DNA of 64,000 nucleotides, taken from the NCBI GenBank assembly GCA_964019655.1, contig CAXHTR010000001.1, forward strand, positions 496,001-560,000. Reading direction: 5' to 3'. The notes beneath the pieces are model-generated. The model searched no databases and had not been told where the DNA came from. It saw only the letters and a program-made list of their open reading frames with translations. A program made the translations under genes and the position numbers. The DNA is from Perkinsela sp. pyNocScin1. Its lineage: Eukaryota; Euglenozoa; Kinetoplastea; Prokinetoplastida; Perkinselidae. Position 1 is the stretch's first letter. Each line of letters opens with the position of its first letter. This document shows positions 28,970-37,375 of this stretch, in pieces.

Positions 28970-29599
28970 TTACGTCACAACCTTCGACGGCTTCCAGTCC
29001 TCTTTCATCGATCTCGTGAGCGTCGGGACTCGAGGCACGAGGCTCTCCCGCGTCAGGTGCCGCTTCTTGTTGTCGAGAATCAGTGGCATGCGCTTCATCT
29101 TCAGGTCATTGACCTCTGTGAGGTCCATCGCGACGGCGTTCTTCGGCGCATGCTGGCCGCTCTCGTCCGAGTCCTCGAGGAACAGCGGGATCTGCGGGTC
29201 CCAGTCGCGGCTGGACTGCGTGCCCGGGATCTTCGGCATGGCGCCGTCCCGGAGGCGCCGCTCGACGAGCGCGGCACTCTTAATAATCTGGAACAGGAGC
29301 TTGTTCTTGTAGTACGTGAAATGGTACTGCGACATCGTCGCGGTCTGCGGCGTGCCGTCCGCGTACTCCCAGTCGGGGATCTCCTTGGCGATGCCCTGCT
29401 GCGTGACGCGGTTGCCGAAGCCGTGGTAGCGCTCCCACTCGCGCATCGTTTTCCGCATGGTCTTGTCGACCTGCTTGACTGGGTGCCCGGGCCGGGCTGA
29501 CGTGGGCGCGCGGTTCGCATTCCAGAAGTGGCTGGGGTCGGGCCGATCACCTATTGGGAAGGCCTGCGACACCCCGAGCCAGCGTGCGTGCTTGAGCAT
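28970..29599 (-). CDS. Mitochondrial ribosomal protein mL52-like
   Basis: 209 residues. The central block, ending KEIPDWEYADGTP, resembles the mL52 signature (G-x-LPDWSYADGRP), and a long helix follows (YYKNKLLFQIIKSAALVERR) as in mL52. The N-terminus (MLKHARWLGVSQAFP) could act as a mitochondrial targeting sequence. The C-terminal 90 residues have no counterpart in the animal protein. The role would be in the mitochondrial large ribosomal subunit. The similarity is short, so the assignment is moderate. Confidence 0.55.
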   Translation of the reverse strand: MLKHARWLGVSQAFPIGDRPDPSHFWNANRAPTSARPGHPVKQVDKTMRKTMREWERYHGFGNRVTQQGIAKEIPDWEYADGTPQTATMSQYHFTYYKNKLLFQIIKSAALVERRLRDGAMPKIPGTQSSRDWDPQIPLFLEDSDESGQHAPKNAVAMDLTEVNDLKMKRMPLILDNKKRHLTRESLVPRVPTLTRSMKEDWKPSKVVT

Positions 29600-29680
29600 T
29601 CTATGAGAAAATCAAATACTAACTTTTGAATACATTTTTCGACAATTCATTTAAAAATTACATGCAAAAACAGTGGGCAC

Positions 29681-30484
29681 TCATGCGACAGTGCTCTCCC
29701 CCCTGGCGCACGCGATTGTCTTCCGAAATATCTGCTGGTACGGAATTTTGTCGGCCGCTCGCTCGGTGACATCCAAATGGAGCATTTCACCATCCGGTGT
29801 GATCGTGCCGCTCGCACAGAGCTTTTGCATCACTGCAGATGTTGTTGCATCGTCGCCGCCGACTGCGAGCAAGTGCTTGGCGGCTGCCTGCGGAATCACT
29901 GCGCAGGACGCTTCGATGCCCTCGCCGATCGTTTGCGTCACCCGCTCGATCAATTTATGAAAAAAGACGTCGTAGTCGTTCGTGGGGACCGTGCTGCGGG
30001 CCTCGGCGAGCTTGGTGAAGGTCCCGTCCATCATGTACCGCTCAATGTCGATGACTGGGCGGATGTACATGCTGGTGAGCGCGTCCATTGGCAGGAGCTC
30101 GAGCTCCGCGTGAAACTCACCGATGCGATTTTCAATCAAAAGTGTGAGGAGATAGAGGCCAGTGAGCAGCGGCTGCTTCGCCGACGCCGGGATGACCGCT
30201 GTGACCTCGTCGGCGTAGTAGTAGCGCAGGCCATCGAACTCCAGCTGGAACCCGGCGGACGCGCCCAGCCGCGCATGGCACAAGCACGCGTACTCGTAGG
30301 CGTCGCGGACTGTTTGGGCCTCGTGCGCGGCCTCGGTGCGGAGCCGCTCGTGGCAGAGAAAGGAGCTGAGCTGCGCAAAAAGGGGCCTGGCGCTGTCGAG
30401 CTCTGCGAGGCATGCTTCATACTTTTGGCTTGTATAGAGGGCAGTGGCGCGCGACATGTGCCCAGCGATCGCCTCAAAGCTCAT
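29681..30484 (-). CDS. RPN12: 26S proteasome regulatory subunit Rpn12 (PSMD8)
   Basis: 267 residues, as expected. Family blocks: LLTGLYLLTLLIENRIGEFH, ELELLP, PVIDIERYMMDGTFTKLAEA, YDVFFHKLIERVTQTIGEGI and AAKHLLAVGG. In PSMD8 these are LLxLNLLFLLxQNRVAEFHTELE and (S/D)LEQYLMEGSYNKV. The helical solenoid is followed by a PCI-like winged helix. Role: last subunit joining the proteasome lid. Confidence 0.92.
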   Translation of the reverse strand: MSFEAIAGHMSRATALYTSQKYEACLAELDSARPLFAQLSSFLCHERLRTEAAHEAQTVRDAYEYACLCHARLGASAGFQLEFDGLRYYYADEVTAVIPASAKQPLLTGLYLLTLLIENRIGEFHAELELLPMDALTSMYIRPVIDIERYMMDGTFTKLAEARSTVPTNDYDVFFHKLIERVTQTIGEGIEASCAVIPQAAAKHLLAVGGDDATTSAVMQKLCASGTITPDGEMLHLDVTERAADKIPYQQIFRKTIACARGESTVA

Positions 30485-30610
30485 TTGACGCTAAAAATTG
30501 AAATTAAAGGGGATTTAGTAAAAATGCGCTTTTGTGTACTCAATAATGTGCCGTAACGTTTCATTTGACTATATCAGATAATAGTTATACGAGCGCACGC
30601 GCTGTACAGC

Positions 30611-31195
30611 TTACTTCTTCTTGCCCTTGTGCCAGTTGCTCTTCGGGCGGTTCTTCACAGGCTTCTGGTCGAGGAGGAACCCGTCAAACTCCTTCTTGAA
30701 CCACTCCTGGGCCTCTTCCTTTGTGACGCGGTGGCCATTGCCGACCTTGCCGGGCGCGTGGCGGCGGCGGGAAACGCGTGCGCCGGGGCGCTTGAGGACG
30801 ACGTGGAAGTCCATGCCGTAGATACCGGTGCCGGGGTCGTACTTGAGGCCGAGGTCGATGTGCTCGTTGATGCCGAAGCCGAAGGTGCCCTCCTTGCTGA
30901 AGTTGTCCTTGTAGAGCTCGAACTCCTTGACGCGGATGCCGCGCTCGAGGATCTCGCGCGCGCGCTCGCCGCGGACGGTGGCGTAGACGGCGATCTTCTC
31001 GTTTCGTCGGATGCTGAAGCTGCGGACGGTGAGGCGGGCCTTCGCCTGGACTGGCTTCTGGCCGGTGAGCTGCTCGAGCACGCGGGACGCCTTGGTCAGC
31101 TTGTCGCCGGACTCGCCGACGCCGATGTTCACACAGAGCTTCTCGATGGCGATTCTGCGCATCGGGTTGTCAGCCTTGGCTACTTTTCCGACCAT
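30611..31195 (-). CDS. RPL11: 60S ribosomal protein uL5 (L11)
   Basis: 194 residues. N-terminus [20 protein letters not shown], then [20 protein letters not shown] and [19 protein letters not shown], and the later [20 protein letters not shown]. All match eukaryotic L11. It binds 5S rRNA with uL18 in the central protuberance. The tail ends in [10 protein letters not shown]. The next gene upstream on the same strand is eL33, giving a ribosomal pair. Confidence 0.97.
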   Translation of the reverse strand: MVGKVAKADNPMRRIAIEKLCVNIGVGESGDKLTKASRVLEQLTGQKPVQAKARLTVRSFSIRRNEKIAVYATVRGERAREILERGIRVKEFELYKDNFSKEGTFGFGINEHIDLGLKYDPGTGIYGMDFHVVLKRPGARVSRRRHAPGKVGNGHRVTKEEAQEWFKKEFDGFLLDQKPVKNRPKSNWHKGKKK

Positions 31196-31308
31196 TGTGT
31201 GTCTAAGAAATTCTAGAAAAAAATGAGAGTTCAGCGCTCAAATCTCTTGAATCATTCTAGTCAGCGACTTGGTTTATATCATTTCATTATTCGAATCGCC
31301 CCGGTCGC

Positions 31309-31650
31309 CTAGATGCGGCTCGGGAACATGTAGACTCTGCACTTCTTGCCGATGGCCTGGCTCGGGAGGTTTGGGCTGAAGAAGGCGCGCACTGCACCGC
31401 TGTTTCCGTGTGTCTTGGCAACCTTGCCCCAGATGACGCGGAGCCTGGAGCGCTTGCCGGGCGCGATGCGGCTGCGGAAGCACTTGCGCTTCTTGAGGCC
31501 GCGGTACATGTACGCGACGCGTTTGCCGAGGTACCAGTTGGCGTCCTTCGCGGAGTCGACGTTGTCGATGTGAAGGATGGCGTGATCGTTGTACTGGTTG
31601 GCCTGGTTGCGGCGGAAGCCGGTCATGACAGCTGGTTGGAAGAGTCGCAT
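31309..31650 (-). CDS. RPL35A: 60S ribosomal protein eL33 (L35a)
   Basis: 113 residues. Family blocks: NQYNDHAILHIDNVDSAKDA, WYLGKRVAYMYRGLKKRK, RLRVIWGKVAKTHGNSGAVR, FSPNLPSQAIGKKCRVYMFP. Length is typical. Structural protein of the large ribosomal subunit. Confidence 0.97.
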   Translation of the reverse strand: MRLFQPAVMTGFRRNQANQYNDHAILHIDNVDSAKDANWYLGKRVAYMYRGLKKRKCFRSRIAPGKRSRLRVIWGKVAKTHGNSGAVRAFFSPNLPSQAIGKKCRVYMFPSRI

Positions 31651-31833
31651 TCTAAACTTAAGGAGAAATGCTGGAAAATTGGTATTCGGCTATGCATTTG
31701 AGTCAAAATGCTAACTTTCGGTTGGCTCTACTCGGTTTCTTTACACAAATTCACACTTTTCGTAGTAGTCTTTTCATAAACTATGAAACTATGTGATGCA
31801 AGTCATCTATATCTATTTTTATCATATTGGGTA

Positions 31834-32835
31834 TCATTTCGGGGGCAGAAGCGCTGGGAGCACAATCTTCTTCCGGGGAAGTGTTCGATGTAAATTATCG
31901 TACGTTGGAGCGTGAAATTTTCGTTCGGGGGGATTATACGGCTCGTGAAGAGCTGCAACATTCGGCTTCCCTTCGCTAAGGTGCCTGCTGCTGCCATCTC
32001 GCGCTGCGTACTGCGGACGCTCTACTGGCAGTGGTGGACATGTTTCAACCGCATGAAACGTCTCTGTTTTTCGGCTGAATGAGGCATGCACGTAGGGGGA
32101 TGCCGCCTCGTGCATGCGGGCAGATGAAGACATCTGTGCAAGTGTGGAGTGGCGGTGGGATGTCATGGGCCGCGTGTAGGTGTGCTCGGGCACGGCGCCT
32201 GTGTAGCGAGATGCGGTGCGGGGCGAGCCGAACGACGGCCTGCTGAAAAGGTCACTCTCTTTAGGGTCAGCGTCGAAGGCTATTTTCCGGGGCTTGCTCT
32301 CGATAAACGGAGAGGCTGAGAGCAGGCTTCGACCGAATTCCCGTGGCTCTCGGGCGTCTCCCTCGTACCGGCGCAGCTTTTCGGTGAGCGTGCGAAGCTC
32401 TTCGCGGTTCTTGGCTTCGTTTTGCGCCTGTTTTTCCCGTAGGGCACTATTTTCGTCTTGTGCGGCCAGCAGCTTCTCATTTATTCCTTGGAGCTGACTC
32501 GTTGTCTCTCTGAGTGAGCTTTGCAGTTGACTAATAGACGCTCGCGCTCGGTCCAGCGCTTCTAGCTGTTGTTTACTTTGAAAATCGATGATCTGCATAG
32601 TTCGTTGGAGGCTGGCAGCGGAGTTGTGCACAATGCTCTCACGGATATCGCTCGGAAAGTCCGGGTCACCAAGCCTGACAGCCCTGCATGATACTTTGCA
32701 CTGTGGGCAGAAGTTTGTACCGTCGCGCTGAAATTTTGTGACGCACCCCGCGCAGACAAAGTGCTGACACGACGTAAATACCGAGTTCGAGTCGCAATCG
32801 GTGCAGCAGCCGATGCAAATGGGGCGAAGAGGCAT
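31834..32835 (-). CDS. Zip3/RNF212-like RING protein (meiotic SUMO/ubiquitin ligase)
   Basis: 333 residues. A RING at residues 8-46 has the ligands C8-x2-C, C-x-H in SCQHFVCAGC and C-x2-C in FCPQCK. A short linker (LGDPDFP) and the block IIDFQSKQQLEAL follow, matching the family order RING, then FQ-x-x-Q, then coiled coil. A coiled coil spans about 75-165, then a Ser/Arg/Pro-rich tail ending RKKIVLPALLPPK. Zip3/ZHP-3/RNF212 proteins mark and stabilise crossover sites in meiosis. A generic RING-coiled-coil ligase is the alternative. Confidence 0.72.
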   Translation of the reverse strand: MPLRPICIGCCTDCDSNSVFTSCQHFVCAGCVTKFQRDGTNFCPQCKVSCRAVRLGDPDFPSDIRESIVHNSAASLQRTMQIIDFQSKQQLEALDRARASISQLQSSLRETTSQLQGINEKLLAAQDENSALREKQAQNEAKNREELRTLTEKLRRYEGDAREPREFGRSLLSASPFIESKPRKIAFDADPKESDLFSRPSFGSPRTASRYTGAVPEHTYTRPMTSHRHSTLAQMSSSARMHEAASPYVHASFSRKTETFHAVETCPPLPVERPQYAARDGSSRHLSEGKPNVAALHEPYNPPERKFHAPTYDNLHRTLPRKKIVLPALLPPK

Positions 32836-32919
32836 TGAACAAGTAAAATAATGGAAATGATAGAAAGAACTGCGGCTTTTACTAAAAAGTGCCTCTTCGC
32901 TGCTCTTTTTGAAAGGGGA

Positions 32920-35900
32920 TCATTTTTTGTGCTCTTGTCGCGGCGGCAGCCTCGCGTACATGGCCCGAATCTTATGCCCAAGGTTTATGAGCGCTTCACT
33001 CGGCACAGTGCATGGCCGGTAAGGCTCAACCGCTGGTGTATTTTCGACCGGCTTGCTTCGCTGTGGAATTGCCTTTTTGAGCTCACCTAGCTTCGAGATC
33101 CAGTCATCCTCGGGGCTCGTGCTCATTGCAGCCTCTCGCATTTTCTCGAGGGCTTCGAGGCTCAGCTTTCGCATGCTGAGTGTGCTCTCGCTCAGTGAGC
33201 CAATAGACAGATTCAACAGATGGGCGTAGTCGTTATCATCTTTCATATTGTGCTGCTTGAAAAACGTTCGGAGTCCTTCTGGATCAAAAAGATCAATGGA
33301 GTTTTTGAGATAGGCAGTGTGCATAATAATCTGGTCCTTTGCTATTCGTATTTGGTCATCCAGCTGCTCGGTGTGGATTCTCTTGCGGTTATACAAGAAC
33401 GCCAGCCGCTTTTTGTAGTAAGCAATCAGAACGTCGCTTGCGTTCTTATAGAAAACGACCTTTTTTCCATCCATGAATGCATAGCTCGTCCGCTGTACAC
33501 TAATGAGAGACAAGACATGCTTAAGGGCCCTTGCCCGCACACAAATTTCAAGAATTTGCGGATTCATGCGGAGAATGAAGCGAATATTGTCCTGCTGGTG
33601 TCGCTCCTTGAAGCTCCTGAGAATCTTCTTGTTGACGAGATCAGTGAGAGTGGCTGCGTATGCTCTGATGCTTTTGCCGATGGGAATCTCTGACACAAGC
33701 AGCGTGTCTTCATTGAGAAGCGAAACAACACCAGATGTGAAAACCCTATCTCGTAATCGCCGCACTTTTCCCCGAAAGCCCTCCCAGTGTGGATTGAGAA
33801 CAGCATACTGCGCTTTCTTCTGTATTATACTCAGGAGTGCATCGACAACCTGGGACAGTGAATGGTTCGGTACAACCGATCGACATCCGTAGGCAACAGC
33901 ATGCTGCCCGTTGACGAGGCACATCGGAACGATTGGATACAGGTGCTCAGGTTCTTTGTCCACTGACCATGTCTTGGAACTTGCTACGAATTCATCGTCT
34001 TCCAAGCGAAATATCTTGCGAGTGACATCTTGTAGTTTTGTGGAAATGTATCGGGGAGCCGCACCATCTGCGCCGTTCTTATACCGAGAACCAAAATTAC
34101 CGTCTGCAACTAAAAGCGGCACGTTATTTGCCCCAACATAGCCCAAAGCCATTCGGCGTATCGTGGAGTTGAGGCTCGCATCTCCATGATGGTAGTTCAT
34201 GCGCTCTGTGACATAGCCAGCGACCTCCGTGACCTTCCATTGGTTATTTTTGAAATTCCCGGAGAGCATCGTCCATAAAATCTTACGCTGTGACTCGTTC
34301 AGACCGTCAGCAACGCTTGGAATCATACGAAGGCAAACTGCACGACCGAAAGAAGCAACGCAAGTGTGATGAAATTCGCTGAATGTGCAATTCTGGCGAA
34401 AGGCAAGTTCTTGTGGAGGCAATTCGAGTAGCTTTCGACGGTAATGACGACTTGTTTTGCCCGAACCATAGAACATTTCCATGCATCGATCATCATCTTC
34501 TCCAAAATGGAGCTCGGTAATGTGATTATCTTTCCTAGAAAAGTAGCTTTTGGCTTCATCTTCCGTATTTGTGCCGAGTCCTTTGTAATATCTGATGCTC
34601 GAATACCGCGATGAAGATCGCTGAGCACACGACTCAAACATCTCTTGCGTATAAAAACTCACCTGTGCGCCGTTGATTACCGCTTTTATCAGTGGGGTGC
34701 GGAATATCGATAAAAATCCACGGATCTTCACAAAGCTCGGGAAAAACGTGTGAAAAAAGTTGAGAATCAACCCCGTGATATGATACCCATCTTCGTCTGC
34801 ATCCGCTATGACAAGCACTTTTCCGTAGCGCAGCGGCTTATTCGACGATGGGCGTAGCGCGCGCTTTCCACCAACATTTTCAATCCGCATGCGAGCTCCT
34901 AGAATATGGAAAATCTCTGCTGCAATGTCGTTCGCCAGAACGCTTTCGGGTTGCATCTCTCGTGTGTTACAAAGCTTGCCTCTTAACGCATATACACCAT
35001 ATTTCTCGGGGCTCAGAATACTCCGGCCCGTATCAGCAAAAGACTTTGCAGACAGCCCTTCTACAAGCATTAGTGTACAGCTCTGAGCATTAGGTCCACC
35101 AGCGTCATAAGCGTCTGAAAAACCTTTAAAAGACTCTAAGGATTCGCTTGCCAAATGACGCGCACTTTCAGATGAATCTTCGGTAGCCTTCGGTACGTAG
35201 TTTTTCAGGTAAATCTTGAGCAAAGTGTCGGAGTACAGCTCTTTGGCTAATTTTTTTAGAAGTGGAAGGGAGCTAAATTCATTAAGGGTGATTTTGAGAT
35301 GCTTCTTAGTTTGAGAGTCGAATGTTGGCTTGTTGATGGTACATTTGACGAAGAATGCGACGTGCTCCAGTACAAGCTGGGTCTTCAATAAAATCTCTGT
35401 TTCTTGAAAAAATAGCTTGACTATTTCATTTGCTACCCTGGATTGTACGTAGTCTAAGTGAGTTCCACCTTTTTGTGTACAAAGCCCGTTAACAAAGCTC
35501 ATATTGACGGGATCTCTCCGAACGCTAGCTACTATTATCTCCCAGTGATCAGAGCGAAACCTTACTAATGGCTTTTCAAGATGTGGAAAAAGGTCAGCAT
35601 AATCAGCAAATGAGTGCACAGGGATCTTTTCATTATTAAAAAATACTGCTAAGCCTTCCCCATGATTTCCTGCTAAATCTATTGTTCGACGCTTCAACAA
35701 ATTAAGATCATCTCTGAGTAAACCACCTTTCATATTTAGGAACTTGAAATCTGGCTTGAAGCTAATCTTTGTATACCCTTTTAGAGGACTGTTATTTGGT
35801 GTCTTAACATCTGATATTTCCGGATTCGTGTGATATCGCATATTATTATTCCATCGCATGAAAAATTTCTTTTTCCGAAGACTGTCCACTACCTCAACTT

Positions 35901-36405
35901 TAAAAGTTACTGACATAACATTCGTCAACTTTGCTCCTAAACCATACCTACCGCCTGTTGTGCGATGATTTTCATCATCGTAGTTCGAAGACGTCATCAA
36001 ATGACCAAAAATCATTTCAGGAATCCATAGCTTGTATTTCTCATGAAACTGAACAGGAATACCCACTCCATCGTTCGTAACTGTGATGTATCCTGTCATA
36101 TCACAAGCATCTACTCGAATATATGTTTGCTTCTCTTTCTCGCGGATTTTATTGTCGGAAGCGTTAACTAGAATCTCGTCAAAAATTTTATAGAATGCCG
36201 GACTGAAGTAGATTTTTCTCTCGTACATTTCTTCGCAAGCACTGTCATAGAGCCACCAGTTCTGCTTACGTAAAGTATTTGTGCCGATATACATGTCTGG
36301 TCTCTGTAAGATATGATCGATAGGATTGAGCATTTGATACTTGCTCTCTATATCTACTGTATGCTTCCTCACCTCATAGCTCCGGAGTAACTTACAAAGG
36401 TTCAT
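32920..36405 (-). CDS. TOP2: DNA topoisomerase II (type IIA)
   Basis: 1161 residues; shorter than animal enzymes because the C-terminal regulatory tail is almost absent. GHKL ATPase: EILVNASDN (77-85), DGVGIPV (112-118), GGRYGLGAKLTN (151-162). The QTK loop is at 365-367. TOPRIM: EGLSAK (449-454) where EGDSAK is usual, and DADEDG (535-540). The catalytic tyrosine is Tyr786 in APRYIST. It passes one DNA duplex through another using ATP. In kinetoplastids such enzymes may be nuclear or mitochondrial; no clear targeting sequence is seen, so location is open. The ATG at 36405 is the natural start. Confidence 0.95.
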   Translation of the reverse strand: MNLCKLLRSYEVRKHTVDIESKYQMLNPIDHILQRPDMYIGTNTLRKQNWWLYDSACEEMYERKIYFSPAFYKIFDEILVNASDNKIREKEKQTYIRVDACDMTGYITVTNDGVGIPVQFHEKYKLWIPEMIFGHLMTSSNYDDENHRTTGGRYGLGAKLTNVMSVTFKVEVVDSLRKKKFFMRWNNNMRYHTNPEISDVKTPNNSPLKGYTKISFKPDFKFLNMKGGLLRDDLNLLKRRTIDLAGNHGEGLAVFFNNEKIPVHSFADYADLFPHLEKPLVRFRSDHWEIIVASVRRDPVNMSFVNGLCTQKGGTHLDYVQSRVANEIVKLFFQETEILLKTQLVLEHVAFFVKCTINKPTFDSQTKKHLKITLNEFSSLPLLKKLAKELYSDTLLKIYLKNYVPKATEDSSESARHLASESLESFKGFSDAYDAGGPNAQSCTLMLVEGLSAKSFADTGRSILSPEKYGVYALRGKLCNTREMQPESVLANDIAAEIFHILGARMRIENVGGKRALRPSSNKPLRYGKVLVIADADEDGYHITGLILNFFHTFFPSFVKIRGFLSIFRTPLIKAVINGAQVSFYTQEMFESCAQRSSSRYSSIRYYKGLGTNTEDEAKSYFSRKDNHITELHFGEDDDRCMEMFYGSGKTSRHYRRKLLELPPQELAFRQNCTFSEFHHTCVASFGRAVCLRMIPSVADGLNESQRKILWTMLSGNFKNNQWKVTEVAGYVTERMNYHHGDASLNSTIRRMALGYVGANNVPLLVADGNFGSRYKNGADGAAPRYISTKLQDVTRKIFRLEDDEFVASSKTWSVDKEPEHLYPIVPMCLVNGQHAVAYGCRSVVPNHSLSQVVDALLSIIQKKAQYAVLNPHWEGFRGKVRRLRDRVFTSGVVSLLNEDTLLVSEIPIGKSIRAYAATLTDLVNKKILRSFKERHQQDNIRFILRMNPQILEICVRARALKHVLSLISVQRTSYAFMDGKKVVFYKNASDVLIAYYKKRLAFLYNRKRIHTEQLDDQIRIAKDQIIMHTAYLKNSIDLFDPEGLRTFFKQHNMKDDNDYAHLLNLSIGSLSESTLSMRKLSLEALEKMREAAMSTSPEDDWISKLGELKKAIPQRSKPVENTPAVEPYRPCTVPSEALINLGHKIRAMYARLPPRQEHKK

Positions 36406-36485
36406 TTTTCTGTCATCGGAAAATTATGCACTGACCAAAAAGTACGAAATGTTTAGCATATATAATTTTCCTTCGAGTACTACAG

Positions 36486-37010
36486 CTACTTTCTCCATGG
36501 TTGCTCCATGGACTTCGTGAAATACCCAGCAATTAATCCAGTAGCAAGCCCGATGACGCAACCGAAGCTAGTGCTATTTGATGACGAAGATGCACCCACA
36601 TCCATTTTATTTCCTGCAGAAGAAGAAGTGGTTGATTCACCCGAGCTAGCAGAACCCTCCAAAGCACCAAGAGCCCCAGAGAAAAAGGCGGCAATAAAAG
36701 TTGATAAACAAATAAGAGGCTTAATCGGACATACGACGCAATAAAATATACCCATTGTGCTTACACTGGAAACACCTGATGCAACAGAGGCGCATGTCAT
36801 TTTAAAAGCAAGCTCTCGGGATTTTTCTGACGACGCACCCAGGAAATTCTTTTTTGGATTCATGGTTGATGCTCCTACTTTTCCATGCACACGCGATTGA
36901 TAGCCTCTGCAAGGAGTGTTTCTTAGGCCACGTAACCATTCAGTACGATAAGCGGAACTGCTCTTATTCACTATTCGCAGCGAAATAAGTAATTTCCGGG
37001 GGGACTGCAT
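36486..37010 (-). CDS. Small membrane protein, possibly mitochondrial
   Basis: 174 residues. The first 50 are rich in Arg, Ser and Lys and lack acids up to the first Glu (MQSPRKLLISLRIVNKSSSA), which suits a mitochondrial presequence. Two hydrophobic segments lie at about 70-115 (VSTMGIFYCVVCPIKPLICL, FIAAFFSGALGALEG), then a Ser-rich loop and a glycine-rich segment (FGCVIGLATGLIAGYF) near the end. No family recognised. It is the first gene of the minus-strand run, next to a divergent strand switch. A 78-codon plus frame overlaps and is less likely. Confidence 0.5.
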   Translation of the reverse strand: MQSPRKLLISLRIVNKSSSAYRTEWLRGLRNTPCRGYQSRVHGKVGASTMNPKKNFLGASSEKSRELAFKMTCASVASGVSSVSTMGIFYCVVCPIKPLICLSTFIAAFFSGALGALEGSASSGESTTSSSAGNKMDVGASSSSNSTSFGCVIGLATGLIAGYFTKSMEQPWRK

Positions 37011-37375
37011 GTGATGAATTTACAAGGTAGTGTGCCAAATAATCAAATTCACATTTGGGTCTAATGTACTACGAAGATTTAGCAACTTATTCCAGTGAGT
37101 TATTCAGGGGTAATTTCCTGTAGATGAATTATTGTTTTCGCAAAGTATTTTCAATCCAGGATTTTCGCAACATGCGTGCAAGCTTGGCGAAAACAAGATG
37201 ACAATTCACCAAGAAGTAGATTGACCTCATCGCAGCACTGACATCAATAATGTCTGGAAGAGATAATGTAAGCATTATTAGAAATTTCAAGTGCTTCTCT
37301 CGGTCCTAAGCGAAAAGAACATTCTTAATTAGTTTTCTTCATTTTATAGCGATCCATAATGATCCAGTAGACCAA
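37011..37375. promoter_or_regulatory. Divergent strand-switch region
   Basis: Everything supported to the left is on the minus strand, apart from the transposon relics, and the next genes on the right are on the plus strand. In kinetoplastids such divergent regions are where Pol II polycistronic transcription starts; this is inference from layout. No sharp motif is seen. A pyrimidine tract (AGTTTTCTTCATTTTATAG) at about 37331-37349 could be the splice acceptor of the plus gene. Confidence 0.5.

Noticed and set aside
36508-36744. Plus-strand frame of 78 codons opposite the small membrane protein
   Set aside because: Shorter than the minus-strand frame, which has a presequence-like start and membrane segments and continues the minus-strand run.
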